Part shown: positions 9,057-17,267 of the stretch, piece by piece
Layout of the letters: each line of letters starts with the position of its first letter
How positions within the stretch are numbered: position 1 is the stretch's first letter
From: an uncultured Lachnospiraceae bacterium
Lineage (GTDB): Bacteria; Bacillota; Clostridia; Lachnospirales; Lachnospiraceae
Length of the DNA: 56,013 bases
Assembly (NCBI GenBank): GCA_947367855.1
Contig: CANBFE010000026.1
Span: 1 to 56,013 of the forward strand
Direction: 5' to 3'
The notes under the pieces: model-generated
Database searches by the model: none
Told to the model about the DNA's origin: nothing
What the model saw: only the letters and a program-made list of their open reading frames with translations
Translations under genes and position numbers: made by a program

Positions 9057-9193
9057 TCCGCTGCCGGGGCAGCATTTTCATTCAGATAAACTCTGATAAC
9101 AGGAGGATACCTGCCCTGTGTTTCATCTATATGGAGGAAATATTTCACCAATGTTTCACCAAAAAACTCCCCGCAGAAAACGCAGGGAGTCAT

Positions 9194-10684
9194 TCATCCA
9201 CAGAAAAATATGGTAAAACGCATGCCGCCTTTTTTCTCCCCGTCCAAAGGAAAGAAGGGTTCAAAGGAAAATTTGTATTCCAGGGCATTTAAAATCTTCG
9301 CGGCAATATACAGGCCCAAACCGTTTCCTCCGCCGGGATTTTCGCCCGTATCCCCTCTGCTCCTGGAAAAATCCGGGCGGTAAAAGGGCTCAAAGATGCG
9401 GGACAGGCTCTCCGGCGGAATCGGGCTGCATTCATTTTCCACCACAATGCTTTTACGGGCAAAGTAAATCCGCACTGTACCCTGCGGGGCAGTATACTTC
9501 ACTGCGTTGGAGAGCAGGTTGTTCAGGACCTTTTCCATGGCATCCCCGGGGAATTTTGCCGAAAAATCATCCGAAAAATCCGTATCCACAAAAACCCCCT
9601 TTGATTTTGCAATCAGCAGATGGGGAACCAACAGCTTTTCCACAAAGCCATGCAGGGCTGTTTCTTCCACGGGCTCACCCGCAAAAGTCAAATCCAGTTT
9701 GGACGCATCCAGTATTTCCTGTATCATCACCCCGAACCGCAACGCCATATCCCTGCAGACCGGCAGGTATGTCTCCCAGTCTTTGTAGCGTCCTATGCCC
9801 ATAATCATGTTGTCCAACATCCCGCACAGAGCCGTGACAGGAGTTTTCAGCTCATGGGAGGCAGCGCGGAGAAAATCTATCTTTGCGGCCTCGGCTTCGC
9901 TGACCCGCATGCTTTCTTTCCGGATATTCTCCATGGAAGCCAGAAGGCTCTCATAGAGCTCGTTTATATTGTGGGAAAGCACCCCGATTTCATCCCCGGT
10001 CCCCACTCTGCACAGGGCAGATTTGTCCAGGGACTTCATCCGTTCCGTGGTTTTGGAGATCTCGGTTAAGGGCCTGGTGATCTTTTTGGAATACAGCAGC
10101 GCAAAAAGCACGGACAGCACCAAAGACAGCAGCAGCGTAAAGGGCAGCAAGATGACCTCTGCGCTTTTGGCTTCATAGACCGGCTGAAGGGTGGAGCTCA
10201 TGACCAGGTAACAGGGGCGTCCCTCCCCTGTCTGAAAACCAACGCCGGAGATCAGCTTTGAATCAGTTTTCCGGTAAAAGTCCTGCTGTTCCTCCTTCCA
10301 ATCGATTTCATCGTCAATCTGTACTCTCCAGTCAGACGAAAATTCTCCCTGCGCGGCAGTAGCGCTGTCAGGGAAACTGCCGTCAAAAGGAAAGGAACTC
10401 ACCACATAATGATAGCTTTGGCCTGAGGAACTGACAAAGATGCTGATCTGGTTCTGCAGCGCATATTTTCTTACGATCTCTTTCATGTTGTCCGGAGAAT
10501 CCCAGGAAACCTCCCTCAGTTCCTCCGTCAGCCGGGTTTTTGCCTCCCTGAAAGCAGCCTCTTTCCGGCCTGTATACACAATTGGCATGAAAAAGAAAAA
10601 CAGCCCGTGACTGATCAGGGTAATGAAGGCCATGAGTGAAAACACATAGAGAAAAGTTTTGGGAAACAGCTTCATCTTTTTCAT
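9194..10684 (-). CDS. Sensor histidine kinase
   Basis: A 496-residue membrane kinase: TM1 at about 11-33, an extracellular sensor of roughly 140 residues, TM2 at about 177-199, a HAMP domain, then the H-box FLRAASHELKTP with His277, N-box NLLSNAVKY, and a glycine-rich ATP lid GGGNGLGLYIA. It would autophosphorylate and pass phosphate to the response regulator whose TGA it overlaps by four bases. The kinase is directly upstream of the broken FtsX/ABC operon on the same strand. That is the usual arrangement for peptide-sensing Bce-like modules, though the large extracellular domain here differs from the very short BceS sensors. The gene looks intact although its likely target transporter is not. 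Confidence 0.85.
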   Translation of the reverse strand: MKKMKLFPKTFLYVFSLMAFITLISHGLFFFFMPIVYTGRKEAAFREAKTRLTEELREVSWDSPDNMKEIVRKYALQNQISIFVSSSGQSYHYVVSSFPFDGSFPDSATAAQGEFSSDWRVQIDDEIDWKEEQQDFYRKTDSKLISGVGFQTGEGRPCYLVMSSTLQPVYEAKSAEVILLPFTLLLSLVLSVLFALLYSKKITRPLTEISKTTERMKSLDKSALCRVGTGDEIGVLSHNINELYESLLASMENIRKESMRVSEAEAAKIDFLRAASHELKTPVTALCGMLDNMIMGIGRYKDWETYLPVCRDMALRFGVMIQEILDASKLDLTFAGEPVEETALHGFVEKLLVPHLLIAKSKGVFVDTDFSDDFSAKFPGDAMEKVLNNLLSNAVKYTAPQGTVRIYFARKSIVVENECSPIPPESLSRIFEPFYRPDFSRSRGDTGENPGGGNGLGLYIAAKILNALEYKFSFEPFFPLDGEKKGGMRFTIFFCG

Positions 10685-11346
10685 GGCCGCACCTGAAAGC
10701 GGTATCCAACGCCCTTCACTGTGGCAATACAGTCCAGATTCAGTTTCTGCCGGATTCTCCGGATATAGGTGTCAATGGTCCGGTCAAACAGAGGGGCGTC
10801 AATTCCCCACACCCCGTCGATCAGCTTTTCCCTCGTCATGACCCGTCCCTCATTCTCAATCAGAAGCTTCAGCAGCTGTATCTCCTTGGGCGCCAGTTCC
10901 ACCGGTTCTCCCGCCCGCTCCGCTAAATATCCGTCAAAATCGATCCTGATGTCCCCGTATTCCCAGATTTCCTTCTCCGGCATTCTTCCCCACCGGCGCA
11001 GCAGTGCCAGAACCCTCTTTCCCAACAAAACCATGGAAAAGGGCTTTGTGATATAATCATCCGCCAGAGCGTCAAAGCTGTGGATCTGCGTGCTCTCATC
11101 GCCAAGCGCCGTCAGCATCAGGACGGGAACCATACTGGTCTTTCGTATCATCTTCAGTACCTGTATGCCGTTCCTATGGGGAAGCATAATGTCCAGTATG
11201 ACAAGTTCTATGGATTCCTCCTCAAACAGCTCCAACGCCTCTCTTCCGTCATAGGCCTGGTACACCAGATGCCCCGCATCGGTTAAATAGTCTGCGATCA
11301 GATCATTTGTCGTCTCATGATCTTCCGCAATCAGTATCGCTGCCAT
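10681..11346 (-). CDS. OmpR/PhoB-family response regulator
   Basis: A 221-residue protein with a receiver domain (acidic pocket AEDH, phosphoacceptor Asp52 in LVILDIMLP, Thr/Ala in LMLTALGD, Lys101 in DYITKPF) and a C-terminal winged helix (APKEIQLLKLLIENEGRVMT... DTYIRRIRQKL). I chose the ATG at 11346 because AGAGGGG lies seven bases upstream; an earlier ATG at 11367 has no good site. It is translationally coupled to the kinase. An intergenic region of about 190 bases with a small palindrome separates it from the divergent isoprenyl synthase gene. Confidence 0.88.
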   Translation of the reverse strand: MAAILIAEDHETTNDLIADYLTDAGHLVYQAYDGREALELFEEESIELVILDIMLPHRNGIQVLKMIRKTSMVPVLMLTALGDESTQIHSFDALADDYITKPFSMVLLGKRVLALLRRWGRMPEKEIWEYGDIRIDFDGYLAERAGEPVELAPKEIQLLKLLIENEGRVMTREKLIDGVWGIDAPLFDRTIDTYIRRIRQKLNLDCIATVKGVGYRFQVRP

Positions 11347-11404
11347 GTCTCTGCCCCTCTGTGTCATTTGATATCCATACTTTATACTTTTTCAGATATA
11401 AAAT

Positions 11405-11420
11405 CAAGAATTGTTTCTTG
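11405..11420. promoter_or_regulatory. Small palindrome upstream of the response regulator
   Basis: CAAGAA-TTGT-TTCTTG is a perfect 6-bp inverted repeat about 60 bases upstream of the response-regulator start. It lies in the shared intergenic region, near TATAAAGTAT on the minus strand, which may be a -10 element. It could be an operator, but nothing in the sequence identifies the protein. Confidence 0.3.
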
Positions 11421-11497
11421 CATGCCCTATATTGAAGGGCGGATTCTCTTCCAGAAAGCAACAGAAGGGGTTATACAAATAAGATGAAAGTGAATGA

Positions 11498-11516
11498 TGG
11501 ATAATTCGGGATTATC
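11498..11516 (+). repeat. Left copy of 19-bp inverted repeat bounding the isoprenoid/membrane cassette
   Basis: TGGATAATTCGGGATTATC is the exact reverse complement of 13740-13758. It lies 19 bases before the ATG of the isoprenyl synthase-like gene, so it falls in that gene's 5' leader. Each copy is itself nearly palindromic (GGATAAT, 5 bases, ATTATC), as expected of an operator or a recombinase-binding end. Confidence 0.85.
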
Positions 11517-11534
11517 GATTATATAGGGGGAAAC

Positions 11535-12593
11535 ATGAATAATAATATATGGAAAAATTACATTTACACTTATGTTTCTGAAAATAATTTATTAAACTTT
11601 TATACTAGATTTCTTGAGACATTTGAAGCTGAATGGAATAAATTAATATCAAACTACCATTTTGAAGACCTTTGCCAATTAAATAATGGAAATAGGCTTA
11701 GACCAATGTTGGTTTTTTGGGGATATTTATTAAACAAAGACAATGATGAAGTATTTAATATTAGTGATCAAGATTTACAGCTCATAATGAATCCTTGTAT
11801 TATGATAGAGTCTATACATAAGATGTCACTATTAGTTGATGATTGGATTGATGGCGATATAGCAAGACATGGATCTACCACTTTTCATGTTTTATATGGA
11901 GCAGATACAGCTGTTTTGCTAGCTATGAATATTATGTTGACGGGATTTTTGAAATTAAGTCGTATACATGAAAAAGTATATAAAACCACAATTCCATTAG
12001 CACTGCAGATTTCTTATGACATGACATTAGGTGCATTGAATGAAATTTCATCCAAGAAATCAGTTTTTGATATTGCTAAAGTAAAAGAGATTATTAATTT
12101 AGAAACATCGTCAATTATAAGAAACGGTCTAATTATTGGATTTACTGCAGGCGGAGGAGAAAACAAAGATATTATCGATTTATTAGATGATATCGGTTAT
12201 TGTTGTGGATATATTTTTCAGGCTTTGAATGACTTGGAGCCATTTGGCAATGTTGATGGACTAATGCATCATAAAGGGGCATTAACTACTGATATTTTAA
12301 AAAACAGAAAAAATATTGTTATTGCATATATTCATGCATGGGCAAATGAAAGCGAAATTGAAAAAATATCAACATTAAGTAATTCTGAGTTTGTATCAAA
12401 ATATGTAATTTCATTAATTGACAAATACCATATAAAAGAACACATGTTGGAAGAGGTGTCAAACCTTCAGCTTAGAATTCAAAATAGAATTGCAAAAATC
12501 GAGAAAAAAACTGGACATTATAATTGGTGTCATCATTTTAATAATTTTATTGACATAACTATTGCGGCAAGTAAAAAGAGAGCCTTATGTTAG
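11535..12593 (+). CDS. Trans-isoprenyl diphosphate synthase-like protein
   Basis: A 352-residue all-helical polyprenyl synthetase fold: NRLRPMLVFWGY (the usual substrate-binding RLRP) at about residues 53-64, first aspartate-rich motif DDWID at 102-106, FQALNDLEPF at about 227-236. Family members condense isopentenyl diphosphate with allylic diphosphates using Mg held by two DDxxD motifs. Here the second motif is NDLEP and the usual KT motif is replaced by LETSSIIRN, so chain elongation may be altered. Similar degeneracy occurs in protein-prenylating relatives such as ComQ, but I cannot assign that. The ATG follows AGGGGGAAAC. Base composition is far more AT-rich than the flanking genes, which suggests transfer. 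Its 3' end overlaps the convergent membrane-protein gene by nine bases. Confidence 0.75.
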   Translation: MNNNIWKNYIYTYVSENNLLNFYTRFLETFEAEWNKLISNYHFEDLCQLNNGNRLRPMLVFWGYLLNKDNDEVFNISDQDLQLIMNPCIMIESIHKMSLLVDDWIDGDIARHGSTTFHVLYGADTAVLLAMNIMLTGFLKLSRIHEKVYKTTIPLALQISYDMTLGALNEISSKKSVFDIAKVKEIINLETSSIIRNGLIIGFTAGGGENKDIIDLLDDIGYCCGYIFQALNDLEPFGNVDGLMHHKGALTTDILKNRKNIVIAYIHAWANESEIEKISTLSNSEFVSKYVISLIDKYHIKEHMLEEVSNLQLRIQNRIAKIEKKTGHYNWCHHFNNFIDITIAASKKRALC

Positions 12594-13679
12594 TATATTA
12601 AGGTCTTTTAAATCAACTAAAATCGAGATTATCACTGATGAGAAATTAGTTATTGAGACAAGTAAGGGGAGAACCCATGTATATGAGTTTTGCAACACGT
12701 ATTTTCTATCATTTAAACGAAAAATTATATTCATGTATGCTACCTTGGTATCTCCCTCGCTTGTTTTATACATTATGCTATAATTTTCTATACTTTGTGA
12801 TATTAAATTTTCGTATATTTTATTCAAGAAAATATTTCTAAGAAAACTTGATAAAGGCACCATAGAAATTATTGCAATTAAAATTATTATCCATGTGCAA
12901 AGCAAAGGTAAAAATTTCGACGATGAAAATCTTTCCTGAAAAATAATTTGTATACTATTAACAGGCGAAAATATAATAAATAGTAATATAAAAAGTGATC
13001 CTAAAACTATAAACATATTTCTACAGGTATTGCTAAATGTCTCTAATAAGTTAAACCATTCTGTCCTTTCTGGTATTAGCTCGTAATAATTTCCTGGACG
13101 AATTTTTGAAATATCGTGTAGTAAAAGTAAAGTAAATATATAATGCTGAAAGATAATAAATGCACAAAAGACAACACAAGACAATGCAAATAAACTATAA
13201 ATACCAATTGGATTAATTTTAACAAAACCAAGGATAATAGATATTGCTACAAAATAAATGCAAGCAATAAAACAAAGCACAAAATTAAAATCTGAACTAA
13301 TCCTATTAGTGTAATCAATTTGACATTTTACCAAGTTGGGGTCACCTGTTAACTCAAACACAATTTCTTTGTTTTTTTCTTCTATATACTTTATGGTGAA
13401 AGAAAGAATTATATATAGCCCAAAACCAAAAAGACCCTTAAGCCAAAACAATGGCATTTCTTCAAAAGCATTAAAAATAAAGCCCAATCCAACTGCAAAT
13501 GTAGCAATAAAAAAATGAGCTAATTTATTAGGTTTGGAAATTGCTTTTACTAATTTTCTAAACAGAATTGTTTTTTCCTCTTGATTTTGTATTCCTTTCT
13601 CTGATAGCAGGGGCTTTGGAGGATTAGGTTTTTTTGTTTTATTTTGATATGCTTTCTTTTTTCTCTTACTATTTTTCAT
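12585..13679 (-). CDS. Polytopic membrane protein, unknown family
   Basis: About 364 residues from ATG 13679 (an upstream TTG at 13703 would add eight). A very basic, Lys/Pro-rich cytoplasmic N-terminus is followed by about six hydrophobic segments: near FFIATFAVGLGFIF, GLYIILSFTIKYI, FVLCFIACIYFVAISIILG, SLFALSCVVFCAFIIF, MFIVLGSLFILLFIIF and LPLLCTWIIILIAIISMV. I do not recognise the family and see no catalytic motif. Convergent and overlapping with the isoprenyl synthase, equally AT-rich, and sharing its upstream repeat, it probably belongs to the same cassette. A lipid- or prenyl-linked function is only a guess. Confidence 0.65.
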   Translation of the reverse strand: MKNSKRKKKAYQNKTKKPNPPKPLLSEKGIQNQEEKTILFRKLVKAISKPNKLAHFFIATFAVGLGFIFNAFEEMPLFWLKGLFGFGLYIILSFTIKYIEEKNKEIVFELTGDPNLVKCQIDYTNRISSDFNFVLCFIACIYFVAISIILGFVKINPIGIYSLFALSCVVFCAFIIFQHYIFTLLLLHDISKIRPGNYYELIPERTEWFNLLETFSNTCRNMFIVLGSLFILLFIIFSPVNSIQIIFQERFSSSKFLPLLCTWIIILIAIISMVPLSSFLRNIFLNKIYENLISQSIENYSIMYKTSEGDTKVAYMNIIFRLNDRKYVLQNSYTWVLPLLVSITNFSSVIISILVDLKDLNILT

Positions 13680-13705
13680 ATGCTCTTTTCTATCTGCAAC
13701 CAAGA

Positions 13706-13723
13706 AATAATCCGGAATTATCC
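13706..13723 (-). repeat. Third, diverged copy of the cassette repeat
   Basis: Read on the minus strand this is GGATAATTCCGGATTATT, matching the 19-bp repeat core except for one central base and the last base. Its centre is about 35 bases from the perfect right copy, and it lies between that copy and the start of the membrane-protein gene. Tandem spaced copies fit operator pairs or transposase sub-sites. Confidence 0.65.
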
Positions 13724-13739
13724 GTTATACTGCCTACAG

Positions 13740-13758
13740 GATAATCCCGAATTATCCA
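13740..13758 (-). repeat. Right copy of 19-bp inverted repeat
   Basis: The minus strand reads TGGATAATTCGGGATTATC, identical to 11498-11516. It lies about 60 bases upstream of the membrane-protein start and 250 bases from the fucosidase start. No target-site duplication is visible next to the two copies (left neighbour AGTGAATGA, right neighbour CCATTTCC). Confidence 0.85.
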
Positions 13759-13948
13759 CCATTTCCTTTCCATTATATCTTGACTACAGACAAATTTCAA
13801 CCCCAAAATCCATTTTTTACTACAAAGCGACCAAACATGGCAGCCTGCGCCCGGTTTCTTCCCGCCGCCCTCAAAAACACCATAAACAGTCAACAACAAC
13901 TCGTAAATACAGTGAAATATAAATTTCCATCCACTTTCCCATCCTCTA

Positions 13949-13977
13949 TTGAATAACGCCCCAGGATTGTATATAAT
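13949..13977 (+). promoter_or_regulatory. Promoter of the alpha-L-fucosidase gene
   Basis: TTGAAT and TATAAT are separated by 17 bases and lie 30 bases upstream of the fucosidase ATG, which has AAAGGAG as ribosome binding site. This is a good sigma-A-type promoter. The rest of the gene-free stretch 13704-14006 holds the cassette repeats on its left side and nothing else I can identify. Confidence 0.7.
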
Positions 13978-14006
13978 AACACAAAACAATTCAAAGGAGC
14001 AAAATC

Positions 14007-15452
14007 ATGTCAACAGAAATACCTTCGCTTCTGTCACCGGAAGCGGTTAACGAACTTGACAGGCGGCTGGTACAGATTGTACCGGACAAACGGCAGCTCA
14101 GTTTCCAACAGACTGAGTTCTATGCTTTTGTCCATTTTACCGTCAATACTTATACGGATAAGGAATGGGGCGACGGCACAGAGCCGGAGAGCATCTTCTT
14201 TCCGGACAAATTTGATGCCGATCAGTGGGTGGATGCCGTCAAAGCCGCAGGCATGAAGGGACTTATCCTCACCTGCAAGCATCACGACGGCTTCTGTCTG
14301 TGGCCAAGCAGGTACACAGAGCATACCGTGGCAAATTCCCCCTTCCGCGGCGGGAAAGGGGATATCGTCCGGGAAGTTTCCGAGGCCTGCCAAAAGGGCG
14401 GCATCCGTTTCGGCATTTACCTCTCCCCCTGGGACCGGAACAATGAAAACTATGGTCACGGAGATGCCTACAACGACTTTTTTGTAAATCAGCTCACTGA
14501 ACTTCTGACCAATTATGGTAGTATCTTTTCCGTATGGTTTGACGGAGCCTGCGGAGAGGGAAAAAACGGTAAAAAGCAGGATTATGACTGGGCCCGCTAT
14601 TATGAGCTGATCCGCCGTCTGCAGCCGGAAGCCTGTATTTCCGTCTGTGGCCCTGATATACGCTGGTGCGGCAATGAGGCAGGGCACACCAGACCCTCCG
14701 AGTGGAGCGTGGTGCCGGCCAGGCTGCGCGATACGGAAAAAGTGGCCTCGGAAAGCCAACAGGCCGACGATACCGCATTCCGCCAGAGAGAATTCAACTC
14801 CCAGGATCTGGACCTGGGAAGCAGAGGAGTTCTTGTCTGTGAGGAAAATTTGATCTGGTATCCGGCAGAAGTAAATACCTCCATCCGCCCAGGCTGGTTT
14901 TATCATGAAAGCGAAGACGGGAAAGTCCGGTCTTTGGACGAACTGCTGCATATTTACTACAACTCCGTAGGAGGAAATGCCATGTTTCTGTTAAACATTC
15001 CTCCCGCAAAGGACGGCAGATTCCACGAAAATGACGTAAAGCGCCTGAAGGAAGTCGGTTCCCGTCTGGAAAAAACCTTCTCCAACAATCTGCTCCGGGA
15101 AGCAGTCCTGAAAGCAGACAGCTGGGAAGAGGGCTGCGGCATAGACGGAATAAGGGAAGATACATATGATGCCTTTTACAAAACCAGGGACGGCGTCCGG
15201 ACTGCAGAAATCACCGTATGCTTTTCCAAACCGACGAAGGTATCCCATGTTGTGCTGAAGGAAAATATTCTACTGAGCCAGCGAATCGAGAAATTTCAGA
15301 TCCGGACCGAAAGCGGCGCCCTCTTATACGAAGGCACCACGGTTGGATATAAGAAAATTGCAAAATTTCCGGAGACGGAGGTGACACAGCTTCATATCTG
15401 CATCTGTGATTCCAGGCTGTGCCCCACCCTTTCCTTTGTGGGAATATATTAA
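14007..15452 (+). CDS. Alpha-L-fucosidase, GH29
   Basis: A 481-residue glycosidase with the GH29 (beta/alpha)8 signatures: TCKHHDGFCLWPS at about 89-101, VANSPFRGGKGDIV, and WFDGACG with the catalytic nucleophile Asp179. A C-terminal beta-sandwich of about 130 residues follows. The family removes alpha-L-fucose by a retaining mechanism. The WFDGACG form and this length fit the 1,3/1,4-fucosidase-like subgroup, which is an inference. There is no signal peptide, so imported oligosaccharides are the likely substrate. It is monocistronic with its own promoter. With the GH38 and GH42 genes nearby it suggests use of host glycans. Confidence 0.88.
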   Translation: MSTEIPSLLSPEAVNELDRRLVQIVPDKRQLSFQQTEFYAFVHFTVNTYTDKEWGDGTEPESIFFPDKFDADQWVDAVKAAGMKGLILTCKHHDGFCLWPSRYTEHTVANSPFRGGKGDIVREVSEACQKGGIRFGIYLSPWDRNNENYGHGDAYNDFFVNQLTELLTNYGSIFSVWFDGACGEGKNGKKQDYDWARYYELIRRLQPEACISVCGPDIRWCGNEAGHTRPSEWSVVPARLRDTEKVASESQQADDTAFRQREFNSQDLDLGSRGVLVCEENLIWYPAEVNTSIRPGWFYHESEDGKVRSLDELLHIYYNSVGGNAMFLLNIPPAKDGRFHENDVKRLKEVGSRLEKTFSNNLLREAVLKADSWEEGCGIDGIREDTYDAFYKTRDGVRTAEITVCFSKPTKVSHVVLKENILLSQRIEKFQIRTESGALLYEGTTVGYKKIAKFPETEVTQLHICICDSRLCPTLSFVGIY

Positions 15453-15517
15453 CCCTGCGGAATACCGCAGAATAATGTTTGCCATACGGCATCCCAGTCA
15501 TAAACCCGGTCAGGGCC

Positions 15518-15540
15518 GCCGCTTCATCCGGCGGCCCTCC
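15518..15540. repeat. Strong GC hairpin between convergent genes
   Basis: Around 15511-15537, GGGCCGCCG and CGGCGGCCC form a 9-bp stem with a short loop, between the fucosidase and the convergent 76-aa gene. No T run follows on either strand, so termination would be weak. It may still stabilise 3' ends. Confidence 0.35.
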
Positions 15541-15771
15541 TCAAGTCTCTTCCTCCCAATCCGGCTCCCTTCCGGGGTCTTCCGGCTCGCTGACCGTGTC
15601 CAACGCTCCGGCGATCAGTTTGATCATCTCCCAGACAGAGCGGAAGGAAACCGTCCGATTGGTCTCCATCCAGGTTATACGTCCCTGCAAGCTGCTGTTC
15701 TGGCGGTGTTGGACATGGACAATGAAGGTGCCCAGATCACCATGTTTTGTAAGCAAATCCTTATCTTTCAT
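15541..15771 (-). CDS. Conserved small protein following the BTAD regulator
   Basis: A 76-residue soluble protein (MKDKDLLTKHGDLGTFIVHV...SLQGRITWMETNRTVSFRS...) with a good AAGGAAG ribosome binding site. I recall similar short proteins (a QGRITW-type beta hairpin and a helix with MIKLI) beside BTAD regulators in Lachnospiraceae, where the function is not known. It begins 34 bases after the regulator stop, so the two probably share a transcript. The C-terminal 15 residues are highly acidic. It might be a small modulator of the regulator. Confidence 0.65.
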   Translation of the reverse strand: MKDKDLLTKHGDLGTFIVHVQHRQNSSLQGRITWMETNRTVSFRSVWEMIKLIAGALDTVSEPEDPGREPDWEEET

Positions 15772-15805
15772 ACTTTTCTTCCTTTCTTACCCAGAGCCTG
15801 CCGCT

Positions 15806-17032
15806 TTACCTGCCCACGGCCACGCTCTCCGGGGCGCAGATTACACTGTTGACGTAATACTGAATACCTGTCCTCTGTCTCCCAACCATAAAACGGTAAT
15901 TGATTCTCTTCTGTATCTTGTCACAGTCCTCCCTGGTAGTGTTGACCAGGAGAACCAGGTATTCCCCTCTGCCATACCTTGTGACGGCATCGCTGCGGCG
16001 CACCGAATTCAGGATTGCATCCCCAAGCCTGCCTGTGAATTCCTCCAGAATCTCCGTATCCTCCAAAGGATTTCCCTTACCGTCAACCACCGTACAAAGC
16101 ATCAGATAAACGGACTGTCCGCCCCGTTCCATCATGCGTCCCACCATTCGGTAGATTCCCTGGAATACCGGATAAGAGCATAAGTACCCCCCCGGGATAC
16201 TGTTTTCACTCTCTGTAAGCTTCTCCTGAATATCGTCCAGGGCCCCGTGACGATGTTCCATCCGTTCTCCCAGTTTTCGAAACAGCATCATCATTTGTTC
16301 GGAAGGACGCAGTCCCTGTTCCCTGAAATACAGATCCGCCGTATTATCATAAAGCCTCCGGGCATCCTCATAACGTCCCTGGTTCACCAGAGCCTCCATG
16401 GCTATAATCTCATAATTGGACAGCGGGTTAATCTTAGCCGCATAGACTCCAAGCTCCTCCATCTGCAGGAAACTCCCGCTTTCCTTCAGCAGTTCTGCGG
16501 CTTTTTCCACGCATTCGCAGAACATTCCCCTGTATTTTTTCGCCTCCTGCATTACCCACAGCATACCGCCGTGAACAGGCAGGAATTCTCCCGTATAACA
16601 GTAGCAGGCCTCCAGATACCGCCCCATCCGGCTGTCCCGGTCCTCTTCTTCCCCGGCTTCCCTGTACAGGCGCTCAAAATCCTCCGCATCCTCCACCACC
16701 GGAATCTGTTCCGTCCAGAAGTACATGCCGTTCCTCTGCTCTATGTAATTCACATCCGGCAGCCCGAATGTCCTCAGTTTCTTTTTGGCATTATAGACAA
16801 TGCTGCACAGCGCATGCCGTACATCCCCCACATCCCTGTCCCCAAACAGGACTTCCTCCAACAATTCCCGGCTTACTCCCGTCTTTCGATAATGGAGCAC
16901 AAGCTGCATCAAATAAATAAACTGCGATTCCCTGGATTTGATACCTCCAATTACCGATTTTCCCCCAAATGTCAGAGTAAACCCACTGAACATCTGAACC
17001 TGCAGGGCTTCCTCTTCCGGCTTTACCGCCAT
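15806..17032 (-). CDS. SARP-like transcriptional activator with BTAD and GGDEF-like C-terminus
   Basis: A 408-residue protein: an N-terminal OmpR-like winged helix (MFSGFTLTFGGKSV... LLEEVLFGDRD), then a helical bacterial transcriptional activator domain (AMEALVNQGRYEDARRLYDN), then about 130 residues resembling a degenerate GGDEF fold (SDAVTRYGRGEYLVLL). GRGEY replaces GGDEF, so it is probably a ligand or protein sensor, not a cyclase. Start ATG 17032 is chosen over 17062 because AGAGGGGG precedes it. A strong promoter lies upstream. The gene is divergent from the acyl-CoA ligase and might control it. A G7 tract occurs inside the coding sequence at Gly-Gly (16187-16193). Confidence 0.78.
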   Translation of the reverse strand: MAVKPEEEALQVQMFSGFTLTFGGKSVIGGIKSRESQFIYLMQLVLHYRKTGVSRELLEEVLFGDRDVGDVRHALCSIVYNAKKKLRTFGLPDVNYIEQRNGMYFWTEQIPVVEDAEDFERLYREAGEEEDRDSRMGRYLEACYCYTGEFLPVHGGMLWVMQEAKKYRGMFCECVEKAAELLKESGSFLQMEELGVYAAKINPLSNYEIIAMEALVNQGRYEDARRLYDNTADLYFREQGLRPSEQMMMLFRKLGERMEHRHGALDDIQEKLTESENSIPGGYLCSYPVFQGIYRMVGRMMERGGQSVYLMLCTVVDGKGNPLEDTEILEEFTGRLGDAILNSVRRSDAVTRYGRGEYLVLLVNTTREDCDKIQKRINYRFMVGRQRTGIQYYVNSVICAPESVAVGR

Positions 17033-17103
17033 TCCCGCACCCCCTCTCATCTGCATATACACCGGAATGTTTTCCTATCCGCCGCATATAGCATATGATA
17101 CTC

Positions 17104-17132
17104 ATTATATCTGGAAACACTTCCTTTGACAA
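17104..17132 (-). promoter_or_regulatory. Promoter of the BTAD regulator operon
   Basis: On the minus strand TTGTCA and TATAAT are separated by 17 bases, about 70 bases before the regulator start. The end of the spacer (CAGA just before TATAAT) is the same as in the sortase promoter at 33144-33172. Confidence 0.7.
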
Positions 17133-17267
17133 TCCTTTTTCAGGAAAAATCCTTTTAATTGACTTTTGTTCCCATCTGTGATACCTTTAATGATGTAAAG
17201 CTTTACAGTGGAAAATTATCATGTGTGGGGCTGAAAATCGTATGACTTATACCAGGAGGAAGCCAAT

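Noticed and set aside
12562..12841. Two small plus-strand ORFs between the cassette genes
   Set aside because: TTG starts without ribosome binding sites and antisense to the membrane-protein gene; considered as peptide candidates for the isoprenyl enzyme but unsupported.
11498..13758. Classical insertion sequence or MITE
   Set aside because: No transposase and no target-site duplication next to the inverted repeats; called a cassette of unknown nature instead.
13690..13989. 99-aa minus-strand ORF over the cassette right end
   Set aside because: Spans the inverted repeats and the fucosidase promoter; no ribosome binding site or family.
16187..16193. G7 tract inside the BTAD regulator as a phase-variation site
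   Set aside because: Flanking sequence differs from the cluster motif (CCC before, TACTT after) and it simply encodes Pro-Gly-Gly in frame; kept only as a note.
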